Position numbers and translations under genes: made by a program. The notes beneath the pieces are model-generated. The model saw only the letters and a list, made by a program, of their open reading frames with translations, had not been told where the DNA came from and searched no databases. Of a DNA stretch of 64,000 nucleotides, positions 9,342-18,263 are shown one piece after another. Location of the stretch: positions 744,001-808,000 of the forward strand of contig CAWCUZ010000002.1 in NCBI GenBank assembly GCA_963798795.1, given 5' to 3'. Origin of the DNA: CAWCUZ01 sp963798795 (GTDB taxonomy: Bacteria; Acidobacteriota; Vicinamibacteria; Vicinamibacterales; SCN-69-37). Position 1 is the first letter of the stretch. The number at the start of each line of letters is the position of its first letter.

Positions 9342-11449
9342 ACCCGCGCAGTCACCTTCCACTCATCATTGCCGCGGCCGCGAGCCTGGCCGTGGCCACC
9401 GTGTTCGCGCAGAACGCGCCTCCTCCTCCGGCGGCCGCCACTCCGCCGGCGCAGCAGGGGCGCCGCGGCGGCACGCCCGGACAGATTGCGATTCCGGAGC
9501 CCTGCACGCCCGAGCAGATTGCCGCGGCGCAGGCGGCCGCCGCCGGCCAGCCCGACGCGCAGGCCGCCGGCCGCGGTCGGCGCGGTGGCGGTGTGCCGTG
9601 CCACATGCCCGACAAGCGCGAAGGCCTCACGCCCGGCAGGTACGACGCCGGCGAGGCCGCGATGAACATGAAGCTCGTGTCGAGCATGCGCCAGCCCGAA
9701 GGCATGTTCGACCCGAATGCGACCAACGCCCGCAGTCTCGACTATGCGAACTCCGACCTGGCCTTTGGCCTGGACGGCAGGCTGGCGCTGCAAGGCAACT
9801 TCCACGGCTTGATTTTCTACGACGTCGAGGACCCGGCGAGGGTGAGGCTGCAGACGATCGTGACGTGCCCGGGCGGGCAGGGCGACGTGTCGATCTGGGG
9901 GCACCTCGCGTTCATGTCCGTCGAGAGCTACGGCCGCATCGACTGCGCACCGCCGCCGCCGGGCGGTCGCGGCGGCAGACGCGGTGCGACGCCCCCCGCG
10001 GCGGGCGCGACGCCGCCTGCGGCGGGCGCGGCGAGTCCACCCGCGCAGGGCGCGGGCGGACGAGGCGCTGGCCGCGGACGCGCCGCAGCGCCCCCCGATC
10101 CGGATCGCATGTACGGCGTGCGAATTTTCGACATCACCGATCCGCTGAAACCTCGACAGGTGGCGGCCGTGCAGACCTGCCGCGGCTCGCACACGCATTC
10201 GATCGTCGCGGATCCCGGCGACAAGGAGAACATCTACATCTACGTCTCGGGCACGGCCGGCATCCGGTCGCCGGAAGAGAAGGCGGGCTGCGTCGCCGAT
10301 CCGGACGCGCCCGACACGTCGAGCTACGGCATCGACGTGATCAAGGTGCCGCTCGCCCACCCGGAACAGGCGGCGGTCGTCAACCACGCCTACATCTTCG
10401 CGGACGCGAACACCGGCCAGATCGCGAGCCTCCACGGCCGCCGGCAGGGCACGGGTGAACCGAGCCCCAACCCGACCGCCGGCTGCCACGACGTGACCAG
10501 CTATCCGTTCGCGAGACTGCTCGGCGGGGCCTGTGCCGGCAACGGCCTGCTGCTCGACATCCACGACGTCACACATCCCAAGCGGCTGGACGACGTCGCC
10601 GACGCCGCGTTCTCGTTCTGGCATTCGGCCACGTTCAACAATGACGCCACGAAGCTGCTCTTCTCCGACGAGTGGGGCGGCGGCACGCAGCCGATGTGCC
10701 AGTCGATCGATCCGCCGATGTGGGGCGGCGACGCCGTGTACGAGATCCAGGGCACGGGCGATGGCCGCCACCTGCATTTCGGCGGCTACTACAAGATGCC
10801 GTCGTGGCAGACCGCGACGGAGAACTGCGTGGCGCACAACGGCGGTCTGGTGCCGGTGCCGGGGCGCGACATCATGTCGCAGGCCTTCTATCAGGGCGGC
10901 GCGACGGTCTTCGATTTCACCGACGCGGCGCACATCAAGGAAATCGCCTACTTCGATCGCGGGCCCATCGACCCGGACCAGCTGATCATCGGCGGCTACT
11001 GGTCGGTCTACTACTACAACGGCTACCTCTACGGCTCGGAGATCGCGCGCGGCCTCGACGTTTTCGAGTTGACGCCGAGCGAGTATCTCTCGCAGAACGA
11101 AATCGACGCCGCCAAGCTGGCGACCCGGGAGGGCTGTGGCGGGCCGAACGATCTGAACCTGCAGTGCCAGCCGCACTACGTCTGGCCGAACAGCTTCGTC
11201 GTCGCCCGTGCGTATCTGGACCAGCTCACACGCGACGAGGCCCTGCCGCAGGCGCGCGCGGACGCGCTCGGCGCGGCGATGAAAGAGGTCGAAGGCTCGA
11301 GCGGGGCCGCCCGACGCGCGGCCAAGGCTCGTCTCGAGAGCCTGGCCGCCGATCTGGCGAAGGACGCGGCGAGCGCGCCGGCCATCGCCGCCGCGCGCAT
11401 GCGCGCCTGCGCCTCGACCATCCAGAAACGCGACGCGGAGCTGAAGTAG
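9338..11449 (+). CDS. secreted LVIVD-repeat beta-propeller protein
   Basis: A 703-residue exported protein. A signal peptide (to about residue 24, ending VFAQN) is followed by a Pro/Ala/Gly-rich spacer, then LVIVD-type propeller blades such as LIFYDVEDPARVRLQTI, GVRIFDITDPLKPRQVAAV, LLLDIHDVTHPKRL and ATVFDFTDAAHIKEIAYF. A second low-complexity insert (residues about 207-250) interrupts the propeller. The C-terminus has about 100 helical residues. There are many Cys and His. Its ATG overlaps the DUF305 stop, so the pair is translated together. It is likely periplasmic or on the surface; the biochemical role is unknown. Confidence 0.82.
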   Translation: MNPRSHLPLIIAAAASLAVATVFAQNAPPPPAAATPPAQQGRRGGTPGQIAIPEPCTPEQIAAAQAAAAGQPDAQAAGRGRRGGGVPCHMPDKREGLTPGRYDAGEAAMNMKLVSSMRQPEGMFDPNATNARSLDYANSDLAFGLDGRLALQGNFHGLIFYDVEDPARVRLQTIVTCPGGQGDVSIWGHLAFMSVESYGRIDCAPPPPGGRGGRRGATPPAAGATPPAAGAASPPAQGAGGRGAGRGRAAAPPDPDRMYGVRIFDITDPLKPRQVAAVQTCRGSHTHSIVADPGDKENIYIYVSGTAGIRSPEEKAGCVADPDAPDTSSYGIDVIKVPLAHPEQAAVVNHAYIFADANTGQIASLHGRRQGTGEPSPNPTAGCHDVTSYPFARLLGGACAGNGLLLDIHDVTHPKRLDDVADAAFSFWHSATFNNDATKLLFSDEWGGGTQPMCQSIDPPMWGGDAVYEIQGTGDGRHLHFGGYYKMPSWQTATENCVAHNGGLVPVPGRDIMSQAFYQGGATVFDFTDAAHIKEIAYFDRGPIDPDQLIIGGYWSVYYYNGYLYGSEIARGLDVFELTPSEYLSQNEIDAAKLATREGCGGPNDLNLQCQPHYVWPNSFVVARAYLDQLTRDEALPQARADALGAAMKEVEGSSGAARRAAKARLESLAADLAKDAASAPAIAAARMRACASTIQKRDAELK

Positions 11450-11486
11450 CCGCGTCGCGGGCGGCGCCTCGCGCACGTCGTTTGCG

Positions 11487-12422
11487 CTACTGCCGCGCGT
11501 CGAGGAGCGACACGGTGCGGAGGATCGTGCGGCCCACGATCTCCAGGCTCCGTTGGGCCACCTTGTCCATCGTGTCGGTATTGGCGTGGTGGAACTCGCC
11601 CATCCCGTCGAACTGCGGCCCCATGCGGCCGAACTCGGCGTCCACCACGTCGACCGACGGAATGCCGACCTCGGCGAACGACTTGTGGTCGTCGATGATG
11701 CTCGTCTGGTACTGGAAGAAGTACTGCGCGTAGCCGAGTTCGCCGGCGGCCTGGGCGATGAAGTCCTGCAGCCACCGGGTGGATGCGCTGACCTCGCGCG
11801 CGACGCCGAGGTCCTTGTCGCCGATCATGTCGAGCAGGAAGAACCCGCGGACGCGCGGGACGAGGCCGGCCGCCTTGATCTTCTGCGCGAAATGCCGGCT
11901 GCCGTACAGCCCCTGGTCGTCGCCCGCGAACGTCATGTTGACGGCTTCTTCGAGGTCCGTCCACACGAGCCAGATCTGCATCTTCGTCTTCTGATGCGCG
12001 AGCGCGTCGGCGAAGGCCAGCAGGATGGCCGTGCTCGACGCGCCGTCGTTCGCGCCGATGAAGCCGGGCTTGAAGAGCGTGTCGTAGTGGCCCCCCAGGA
12101 TGAAGATCGGCTGCTGCGCGTTGCTCGTGACGTTGAACTTGCCGACGATGTTATGGACGGGGATGGCGCCGCGCGGCGTCGTGGCAGTGAAATCGTCCGT
12201 CTCGACCACGGCGCCGTCCCTGGCCAGTACGCTCTTGATCAGATCCTGCGTTTTGCGGTGAGCCGCCGAGCCCGGCGGCCGCTCGCCGAACCCGGCCACC
12301 TGCGCCGTGTAGGCGTACGCTTGTCTGGCGTTGTACGCCTCATCGAGCGGCGCGGCGGGCGCCAGGGCAGAGACCGCCAGCACGGCTACCCAGCCGGTCA
12401 GGACTCCCAGGGTGGTCTGCAT
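11487..12422 (-). CDS. M28 family metallopeptidase (glutaminyl-cyclase-like)
   Basis: A 311-residue secreted enzyme with a signal peptide (MQTTLGVLTGWVAVLAVSALAPAA). Zinc-ligand motifs of clan MH are in order: His in GGHYDT, Asp in GANDGASST, the Glu pair in WTDLEEA, Asp in FFLLDMIGDKDL and the last His in FHHANTDTMDKV. The compact size and DLEEA / DDHKSFAEVGIPSVD pattern are closer to glutaminyl-peptide cyclotransferases than to long aminopeptidases, so either activity is possible. The start is the ATG preceded by TATCCT and a six-base gap, suggesting a leaderless transcript. Confidence 0.88.
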   Translation of the reverse strand: MQTTLGVLTGWVAVLAVSALAPAAPLDEAYNARQAYAYTAQVAGFGERPPGSAAHRKTQDLIKSVLARDGAVVETDDFTATTPRGAIPVHNIVGKFNVTSNAQQPIFILGGHYDTLFKPGFIGANDGASSTAILLAFADALAHQKTKMQIWLVWTDLEEAVNMTFAGDDQGLYGSRHFAQKIKAAGLVPRVRGFFLLDMIGDKDLGVAREVSASTRWLQDFIAQAAGELGYAQYFFQYQTSIIDDHKSFAEVGIPSVDVVDAEFGRMGPQFDGMGEFHHANTDTMDKVAQRSLEIVGRTILRTVSLLDARQ

Positions 12423-12428
12423 TGTCTG

Positions 12429-12434
12429 AGGATA
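12429..12434 (-). promoter_or_regulatory. candidate -10 box of the M28 peptidase gene (leaderless)
   Basis: TATCCT on the minus strand, separated from the ATG by exactly six bases. This would place the transcription start at the A of the start codon. No Shine-Dalgarno site and no strong -35 are visible. Confidence 0.45.
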
Positions 12435-12480
12435 CCAGCAGGATGATTCCGGTCGCAGCGCTCCACACCCGCCGCCCTTG

Positions 12481-12666
12481 TCACCCGGCCGCGAACAGCT
12501 GCCGCAGCCGCTCCCCTTCACGGCGCACCTCGCCGAGCAGCGCCTCGTATTCGGGCTGACCGCGGAGCCGGTCGCAAGTGCGGTCGCGCCCGAAGAACGG
12601 GTCGTTGTGATTGCCGAGCGCGATGGCGCGCCGCAGCCACGCCCGGCCGGGACCTGGATCCGGCAC
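12481..12666 (-). pseudogene. C-terminal remnant of a TPR-containing protein
   Basis: About 45 residues (GNHNDPFFGRDRTCDRLRG, then QPEYEALLGEVR) match the usual tail of long TPR-bearing kinase or regulator proteins common in acidobacteria, where the last repeat is followed by a short helical end. No kinase domain or further TPR units are upstream; a different small gene begins there. It is best read as a leftover fragment. Identification rests on pattern memory of the tail sequence only. Confidence 0.35.
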
Positions 12667-12693
12667 GACGGGGTCGCCCGTGCGGATCGGCGG

Positions 12694-12936
12694 TCACCGC
12701 TGCGGACGGAACGACGCCAGCCGCATGAAGTGGATGCCGTCCTCGGTGAGCCAGGCATCCACGGCGAGCTCGCGCGCCCGCTCGCGCGCCTTCTCGACCG
12801 CCGCATCGTGGTTGGACCAGCCGGCGTCGGGCACATTCGGCACGATGCTGACCTCGTGCGCGAGTTTGCCACTGGACCGCGAGACGAGCACGTCGCCGGG
12901 CTGGGGCCTGACGGGCGCAGCGGGTTGAGCGGCCAT
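12694..12936 (-). CDS. small DUF2188-like protein
   Basis: An 80-residue protein from the ATG at 12936 (MAAQPAAPVRPQPGD). It has the layout of DUF2188-like proteins: a beta hairpin (VLVSRSSGKLAHEVSIVPN), then GWSNHDAAVEKARERARELA and a final strand (DGIHFMRLASF). This is the usual 'Trp, Ala-rich helix, DG' arrangement. No strong ribosome binding site is visible. It is an orphan between the TPR remnant and the divergent universal stress protein gene. Function unknown. Confidence 0.55.
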   Translation of the reverse strand: MAAQPAAPVRPQPGDVLVSRSSGKLAHEVSIVPNVPDAGWSNHDAAVEKARERARELAVDAWLTEDGIHFMRLASFRPQR

Positions 12937-13078
12937 GGCCGCATGATCGCGCAGACGCAGGGCGGCTTCAACCCGGGTCGGGGCTGCACTCGACGCCGGC
13001 ATCTGAGCCATACTCGTGATCGCATCGCCATGCGCGTGACGGCGATCTCGGCCGCCCGGCTGCTGAAAGGAGTGCCCC

Positions 13079-13537
13079 GTGCCGCATCCGCTGAAGAAGA
13101 TCCTCGTCCCCGTCGATTTCAACGTTCCCTCGCGCGCCGCCCTCACGCTCGCGCACGACCTGGCGGCCGCCCTGGGCGGCTCGATCGACATCCTGCACGT
13201 GATCGATCTGCCGCCCGGCGGCGCCTTTGCATCGGAGGCGTACGTGCCCGTGCCGGCGTCCTACCGGGAGGAAATCGAGCGCCGCGTCTCGGCGCGGCTC
13301 GCCGAGTGGCTCGAGACGACGAGCGCGCCCGCGGGCGTGACGCACCACGTGGTCGACGGCAAGCCCGCGCAGCAAATCGTCCGGTACGCGAGCGACCAGC
13401 GGATCGATCTGATCGTGATGGGCACCCACAGCCGGACCGGCGTGTCGCACATGGTCGCCGGCAGCGTGGCCGAAAGTGTCGTGCGGACCGCCCACTGTCC
13501 GGTGGTGACGGTGCGCGGCCCGAAGCCGGAGGCGTGA
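13079..13537 (+). CDS. universal stress protein (UspA family)
   Basis: A 152-residue single USP domain. The N-terminal strand KKILVPVDFNVPSRAAL and the ATP-binding signature G-x2-G-x9-G-S (MGTHSRTGVSHMVAGSVAESV) are present, so it should be the nucleotide-binding subtype. The last strand is CPVVTVRGP. The start is GTG at 13079, with AAAGGAG ending about 10 bases upstream. It is monocistronic between two minus-strand genes. Role: stress-related nucleotide-binding protein; the specific signal is not known. Confidence 0.93.
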   Translation: MPHPLKKILVPVDFNVPSRAALTLAHDLAAALGGSIDILHVIDLPPGGAFASEAYVPVPASYREEIERRVSARLAEWLETTSAPAGVTHHVVDGKPAQQIVRYASDQRIDLIVMGTHSRTGVSHMVAGSVAESVVRTAHCPVVTVRGPKPEA

Positions 13538-13547
13538 GCTCCGGCGT

Positions 13548-13799
13548 TCAATTCACCGCAACGGCCTCGTCGCGCCAGGCGCCGCTCTTCAGCAGCTCCT
13601 CGGCATTGCGCAGCGCCCACGCCTCGGAAGAGCCGTAGACCTCACGGCGGCCGTCGTGCTGGCAGACCGCGAGGCGGCGGCGCCCGTCTTCGAGCCGGGA
13701 GATGAGCGCGACGAAGATCCGGTCGTCGACATTCACCGGCCTCGAGTCGATCTCGATCACGAAGCGGTGACCCTGAACGGTATAGGTGTGCTCACCCAT
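13548..13799 (-). CDS. small hypothetical protein
   Basis: An 83-residue soluble protein (MGEHTYTVQGHRFVIEID) with alternating beta pattern, no cysteine pairs beyond one Cys and no membrane segment. Codon use is like the surrounding genes and the ATG has an AGGTG site at a workable distance. It converges with the universal stress protein gene, with 10 bases between the stops. The family is not recognised. Confidence 0.6.
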   Translation of the reverse strand: MGEHTYTVQGHRFVIEIDSRPVNVDDRIFVALISRLEDGRRRLAVCQHDGRREVYGSSEAWALRNAEELLKSGAWRDEAVAVN

Positions 13800-13940
13800 G
13801 ATTCACCTGGACTACCCCATCCAGGCGAACGCAGGATAGGTGCCAGCGGCAATGCCGCCAAATCCGCGCGGCCGTGAGACGCCGCGCCGCCGGACCGCGC
13901 AGGAATTCCCCACCCTGCGGAGTGGATCCCGCCTCATCTG

Positions 13941-14072
<132 letters not shown>

Positions 14073-14077
<5 letters not shown>

Positions 14078-14993
14078 GGCCGTTGATCGACTCGTCGCGG
14101 TCGAGGCGGCCGATGACGTCGGCGAGGAGCGGCGCCACCGACACGATCTCGACCGGGAGCGCGAATTCGGGGCGATGCCGGATGCTGTCGGTCGTGATGA
14201 GCCGGCCCACCGGCAGATCGCGAAGCCGCTCGACGGCCTGGCCGGCAAAGACGCCGTGCGTCGCCACGACCGTGATGTCGGGCCGGGCCCCGGCCGTCAG
14301 CACCGCGCGCACGGCGGAGGCCACGGTGTTGCCGGTGCTGATGAGGTCGTCCACGATGAACGGCGACCGGTCGCGCACGTCGCCAACCACCTGCTCCACG
14401 CGCACGTCACGGCCGCTCAATCGCGTCTTGTGAATCGTGGCGACGGGCCAGCCGAGCAGCTTCGCATAGCGATGCGCCATTTTCACCGCCCCGAGGTCCG
14501 GCGCGACGAGCACGGGCGCTTGACCGGCGCTGGCGCGGATGGCGTCGGCCAGCAGCGGCACGGCCGTGACGTGCTCGGCCGGCACCGAGAAGAACCCTTC
14601 GAGCGGACGGCTGTGCAAATCGAGCAGGACCACGCCGGTCACGCCCGCGGCGGCGATGACGTCGGCGGCCACGCGGCCCCCAATCGCTTCGCGCCCGGCC
14701 GCACGGCGATCCTGGCGCGCGTAGCCGAAATACGGCACGACGGCCACACGCTCCGACGCCCCGGCCCGCCGGCACGCGTCGGCCAGCAGCAGCAGCTCGA
14801 ACAGGTGCTCTTCGACCGGAGGACTGGTTGGCTGAATCAGAAACACCCGGCGGCCGCGCACGCTCTCGCGCACGTCGACATGGATCTCATCGTCGGGAAA
14901 CCGTTCGAGCACGGTGGCGGCAAGCGGGAGCCCCAGGCGCGCGGCGACGTCGCGCGCCAGGTCGGGGTTGGCCGATCCCGTCAGGAGCACCAT
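14073..14993 (-). CDS. prs: ribose-phosphate pyrophosphokinase (PRPP synthetase)
   Basis: A 306-residue PRPP synthetase that makes 5-phosphoribosyl-1-pyrophosphate from ribose 5-phosphate and ATP. Conserved parts are LERFPDDEIHVDVRESVRG, the ATP-site VPYFGYARQDRR, the flexible loop region APDLGAVKMAHRYA and the PRPP-binding VDDLISTGNTV. It is slightly shorter than the common 310-320 residues. The GREAIGGRVAADVI segment replaces the usual REPISAK box, so it may be a divergent paralogue rather than the only housekeeping enzyme. The ATG sits just after an octamer repeat. Its stop lies in the heptamer/nonamer composite repeat. Confidence 0.88.
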
Positions 14994-15005
14994 GGGGATG
15001 GCCTA

Positions 15006-15046
15006 TCAAATCTCCAAATCCTCAAATCTCCAAATCGCCAAATCCC
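15006..15046. repeat. octamer tandem repeat (CCAAATCT/CCAAATCG)
   Basis: Five imperfect copies of an 8-bp unit, CAAATCTC / CAAATCGC. It overlaps the last codons of the adjacent minus-strand gene and lies just upstream of prs. The same unit occurs at 29096-29160 and, in the other orientation, at 34812-34853. Confidence 0.8.
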
Positions 15047-15543
15047 GGACCACGCAGGATCAGGCGCGGCTCGTCGCGCAGCTCCACCGCCAGCCGGTAG
15101 AGTTGCAGTCGCCAGAACTCGAAGCGCAGCGCCATCGTGTGCAGCATGCGGGCGCGGGCGCGGTCGGGATGATCGTGCGCCGCACGATCGAAGAAGCCGG
15201 CGCCGAGGGTCGCGTACCAGCGGATGTTGTGGCGGGCCTTGAGCTGATCCCGGAAGAAGCCGGTGAGCAGCAGGCACTGCCCGGCCGCGGCCTCGACAAT
15301 GTCCGCTTCGCGGTGCAGGCTCCGGTCGAGGACGAACAGGTCGAACACGGTCGTGAGGCTGACCGGCGTGGCCGGGAACTCCATCGACGCCGTCGAGGTC
15401 GTCGCGAAATGCGCCAGCACGCTCGCGTTGTAGAGGAGCTCGTTCGCGGGCGTGTCGCTGTCCTCGCTCACGTCTTTGAGGCGCTCGAAGAAGAACCGGA
15501 GCGCCTGCTGGTGCGAGACGCCCAGCCAGTCGAGGTTCGTCAT
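15022..15543 (-). CDS. hypothetical protein
   Basis: A 173-residue, largely helical soluble protein, not recognised. It starts at ATG 15543 (MTNLDWLGVSHQQALRFFFERL) with a GAGAGGAGAG site about 5 bases upstream. It contains HFATTSTASMEFPATP, QCLLLTGFFRDQLKAR and RRAHDHP-like His/Asp-rich parts but no known motif. The final residues (FGDLEI) are encoded by octamer repeat units, so the natural C-terminus may have been altered by repeat insertion. It lies upstream of prs in the same direction. Confidence 0.6.
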   Translation of the reverse strand: MTNLDWLGVSHQQALRFFFERLKDVSEDSDTPANELLYNASVLAHFATTSTASMEFPATPVSLTTVFDLFVLDRSLHREADIVEAAAGQCLLLTGFFRDQLKARHNIRWYATLGAGFFDRAAHDHPDRARARMLHTMALRFEFWRLQLYRLAVELRDEPRLILRGPGFGDLEI

Positions 15544-15746
15544 GTCGGCTCTCCTCTCTGCTGCATCGGCACGACACGGCCGCCGCAGCAGCGTTCACCC
15601 GGCTGCCCCGAGAGAGAGCCAAGTCCGTGCCAACGGCGACGGGCCCAATGGACGCGATTTCCGGGGTATCATCGGAGGCGGGAGCACGGCAACTGTCCCG
15701 TCGGCGATGCGGGACTGACGCGTTGGACAAGCGGCTGGAGAAGACC

Positions 15747-18128
15747 GTGCCGGACCTTCGCTTCGCCCTTCGCACGCTCCTCAGAACTCCGGTTGTCACG
15801 CTCGCGGTGGTGGTCACGATGGCGCTGGGCATCGGCGCCACGTCCTCAATCTTCACCGTCGTGCACGCGGTGGTCCTGAGTCCCCTTCCCTTCCCCGACT
15901 CCGAACGCGTCGTCATGCTGTGCGAGACGAACCCGCGGCTGGAGGGATTCTGCGTCGCCTCGCCGCCGAACGTGGCGGACCTCGCGCGCATGACGTCGTC
16001 GCTCGAGCAGGCCGGCGTCGCCCGCACGGAGCCGTTCATCGCGCGGCTGGACGGCCGGGCGGCCGGCGTGCGCGGCGGCATCGCCACGCCCGGCTTCTTC
16101 CGGACGCTGCGGACCCGCGCCGCGCTGGGACGCCTGCTCGAGCCGTCCGATCTGGATTGCGGCCGCAACAACGTGGCCGTCGTGAGCCACGCGTTCTGGC
16201 GGGACCACCTTGGCGCGGACCCGGCGGCCGTCGGGCGCGAGATCACCGTGGACGGCCGCGGCGTCCGGATCGTCGGCGTGCTGCCGCGCGACACGTACAT
16301 CCCGCAGTTCGGATCGGTCGAGCTCTGGAAACCGCTGAGCGCCAGTGTCGACGACGTGGAGAACCGGAGCTGGCGCGGGTTCATGGCGATCGGCCGGATG
16401 GCGCCGGGCGTTGACCTTGACGCGCTCGACCGCGAGCTGGACGTGCATCGCGCGGCGCTCGCCGCGGCGTACCCGCAGGACAACGATGGCTACGGGCTGC
16501 GCACGGTGGGGTTGCGCGAGCACCTGGTCGGCCCGATCAGCACGACGCTCTGGCTGTGGCTCGGCGCGGTGACCCTCGTGCTGCTCATCGCGTGCGCGAA
16601 CGTGGCGAGCCTGCTGCTGGCCCGCGCGGCGGGCCGGCAGACGGAATTCGCCGTGCGGGCCTCGCTCGGCGCCAGCCGAGGCCGGCTCGTGCGCCAGTTG
16701 CTCACCGAGAGCCTTCTGCTGGCGCTCGCCGGCGGAGGACTCGGCCTCGCGCTCGCGTCATCGGCGACGCGCGCGTTGGTCCAGCTTGCACCCCGTACGA
16801 TTCCGCGCCTCGACGAAGTCGCCATCGACGGCACGGTCGTGCTGTTTTCGCTCGGCGCCGCGGTAGTGTCCGCCATCCTCTTCGGCCTGGCGCCGGCGCG
16901 CGAAGCATCCCGCGGCACGTGGGCCGCCCGCCTCGGCGGCGTCCGCCACACATCGCGTTCGGCCCCGCGCGCGCGATTGGTCATCGTCGTCGCCGAGCTG
17001 GCGCTCGCGTTCATGCTCGTCGCCGGCGCCGGCCTGCTCATCCGGGCCTTCGCCCGCTACGCCGCATGGAATCCGGGGTTCGACCGCGCCGGCCTGACCG
17101 AATCGTGGCTGCTCGTGCCCTCGGAGCGATACCCGACAGGGGACGCGGCGGTGTCGCTGCTCGAGCGCGCACGCGAGGAGCTGGCCGGCATCCCCGGCGT
17201 GACGGCGGTGGGTCTCGGATTGGCGGGGCCGCTGTTCGGCGGTGTCGAGACCGGACGCGCGGCCGTCGGCCCGGCCGCACCGGAACGCGATCGCGGGGTG
17301 ACGGTCTCGTGGTTCGACGTGGATGCGCAGTACTTCGACGCCATCGGCCGGTCGATCGTCCGGGGCCGCGGCTTTGCGGACAGCGACCGGGCCGGCGCGC
17401 AGCCGGTGGCCGTGGTCAACGAGACGCTCGCGCGCACCCTGTTCGCCCGATCCGATCCACTCGGGCGAACGGTGACCGTTGATGAACACGCGAGTCAGAT
17501 CGTCGGCGTCGTGGGCGACCTGCGGCCGGCGCAGCCCGACGCCGCGACGGCGCCGGAAATCTTCTGGCCGATCCGCCAGTACCCGCGACTGGCGGCGTAC
17601 GCCGTCATGCGCCTGGCGCCAGGCGCTTCGGGGATCGAATCGGCCGCGCGCGCGCGCCTCGCCGCGCTCGACCCGGGCCTGCAGGTCACGCCCTTCCTCA
17701 CCATCGACACGATGTTCGATCGCACCCTCGCGGGTCCGCGTTTCAACATGACGCTGGTCGCCGCGTTTGCCACCGTGGCGCTCGCGCTGGCGGTCATCGG
17801 CGTGTACGGCGTGGTCGCCTTCGCGGTGGCCAGCCGCACGCGGGAACTGGGCGTGCGCGTGGCGCTGGGCGCCACGCCCGGACGGCTGGTCGCGGGCGTG
17901 CTGCGTCACAGCCTGACGCTGGCGGCCCTCGGACTCGTCGCCGGACTCGCCGGTGCCCTCGCGCTCGGCCGTCTGCTCGACAGCCTCCTCTTTGGTCTGC
18001 CTCCGCACGATCCGGTCACGCTCGCCGCCGCGGCGGCGGCGTTCGCTCTGGTCGCGGCGTTGGCTGGATACCTGCCCGCGCGGCGCGCCAGCCGCATCGA
18101 TCCGCTCGAGGCCTTGCGCGCCGAGTGA
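15747..18128 (+). CDS. ADOP-type MacB/FtsX-like ABC transporter permease
   Basis: A 793-residue permease of the acidobacterial duplicated orphan permease type: two MacB-periplasmic plus FtsX units in tandem. First unit: membrane helix at residues about 15-40 (VVTLAVVVTMALGIGATSS), MacB-PCD, then TM cluster WLWLGAVTLVLLIACANVASLLLAR. Second unit: a repeat of this layout ending with VGVYGVVAFAV-like helices, RTRELGVRVALGATPGRLV and the terminal ARRASRIDPLEALRAE. The GTG at 15747 has GGAG 9 bases upstream; the frame is open farther 5'. No ATPase gene is adjacent. Substrate unknown (lipid, peptide or signalling roles are possible). Confidence 0.88.
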   Translation: MPDLRFALRTLLRTPVVTLAVVVTMALGIGATSSIFTVVHAVVLSPLPFPDSERVVMLCETNPRLEGFCVASPPNVADLARMTSSLEQAGVARTEPFIARLDGRAAGVRGGIATPGFFRTLRTRAALGRLLEPSDLDCGRNNVAVVSHAFWRDHLGADPAAVGREITVDGRGVRIVGVLPRDTYIPQFGSVELWKPLSASVDDVENRSWRGFMAIGRMAPGVDLDALDRELDVHRAALAAAYPQDNDGYGLRTVGLREHLVGPISTTLWLWLGAVTLVLLIACANVASLLLARAAGRQTEFAVRASLGASRGRLVRQLLTESLLLALAGGGLGLALASSATRALVQLAPRTIPRLDEVAIDGTVVLFSLGAAVVSAILFGLAPAREASRGTWAARLGGVRHTSRSAPRARLVIVVAELALAFMLVAGAGLLIRAFARYAAWNPGFDRAGLTESWLLVPSERYPTGDAAVSLLERAREELAGIPGVTAVGLGLAGPLFGGVETGRAAVGPAAPERDRGVTVSWFDVDAQYFDAIGRSIVRGRGFADSDRAGAQPVAVVNETLARTLFARSDPLGRTVTVDEHASQIVGVVGDLRPAQPDAATAPEIFWPIRQYPRLAAYAVMRLAPGASGIESAARARLAALDPGLQVTPFLTIDTMFDRTLAGPRFNMTLVAAFATVALALAVIGVYGVVAFAVASRTRELGVRVALGATPGRLVAGVLRHSLTLAALGLVAGLAGALALGRLLDSLLFGLPPHDPVTLAAAAAAFALVAALAGYLPARRASRIDPLEALRAE

Positions 18129-18199
18129 GCCTCACGCCCGCGCGGGCGGTGGCCCGGGAACGCCGGTTCGCGCCCGGCCGTCTAACCTGAGAGCTCGCA

Positions 18200-18223
18200 G
18201 CCGGCGGGCTGAAGCCCGCCGGC
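18200..18223. repeat. TGAA-loop hairpin (perfect 10-bp stem)
   Basis: GCCGGCGGGC, loop TGAA, GCCCGCCGGC: a perfect 10-bp stem between the two permease genes. It belongs to a family of intergenic hairpins with the same TGAA loop (23742-23757, 29065-29086, 56076-56095). It could act as a terminator-like or mRNA-stabilising structure, but it is not followed by a T-run. Confidence 0.75.
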
Positions 18224-18263
18224 GACGATCGAAGTCGGCCGGTTTCGGTCTCTCGGTTCACCT

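Noticed and set aside
9284..11476. Long minus-strand open frame opposite the LVIVD protein gene
   Set aside because: Low-complexity Arg/Ala/Val-rich translation without motifs; the plus strand carries signal peptide and propeller repeats.
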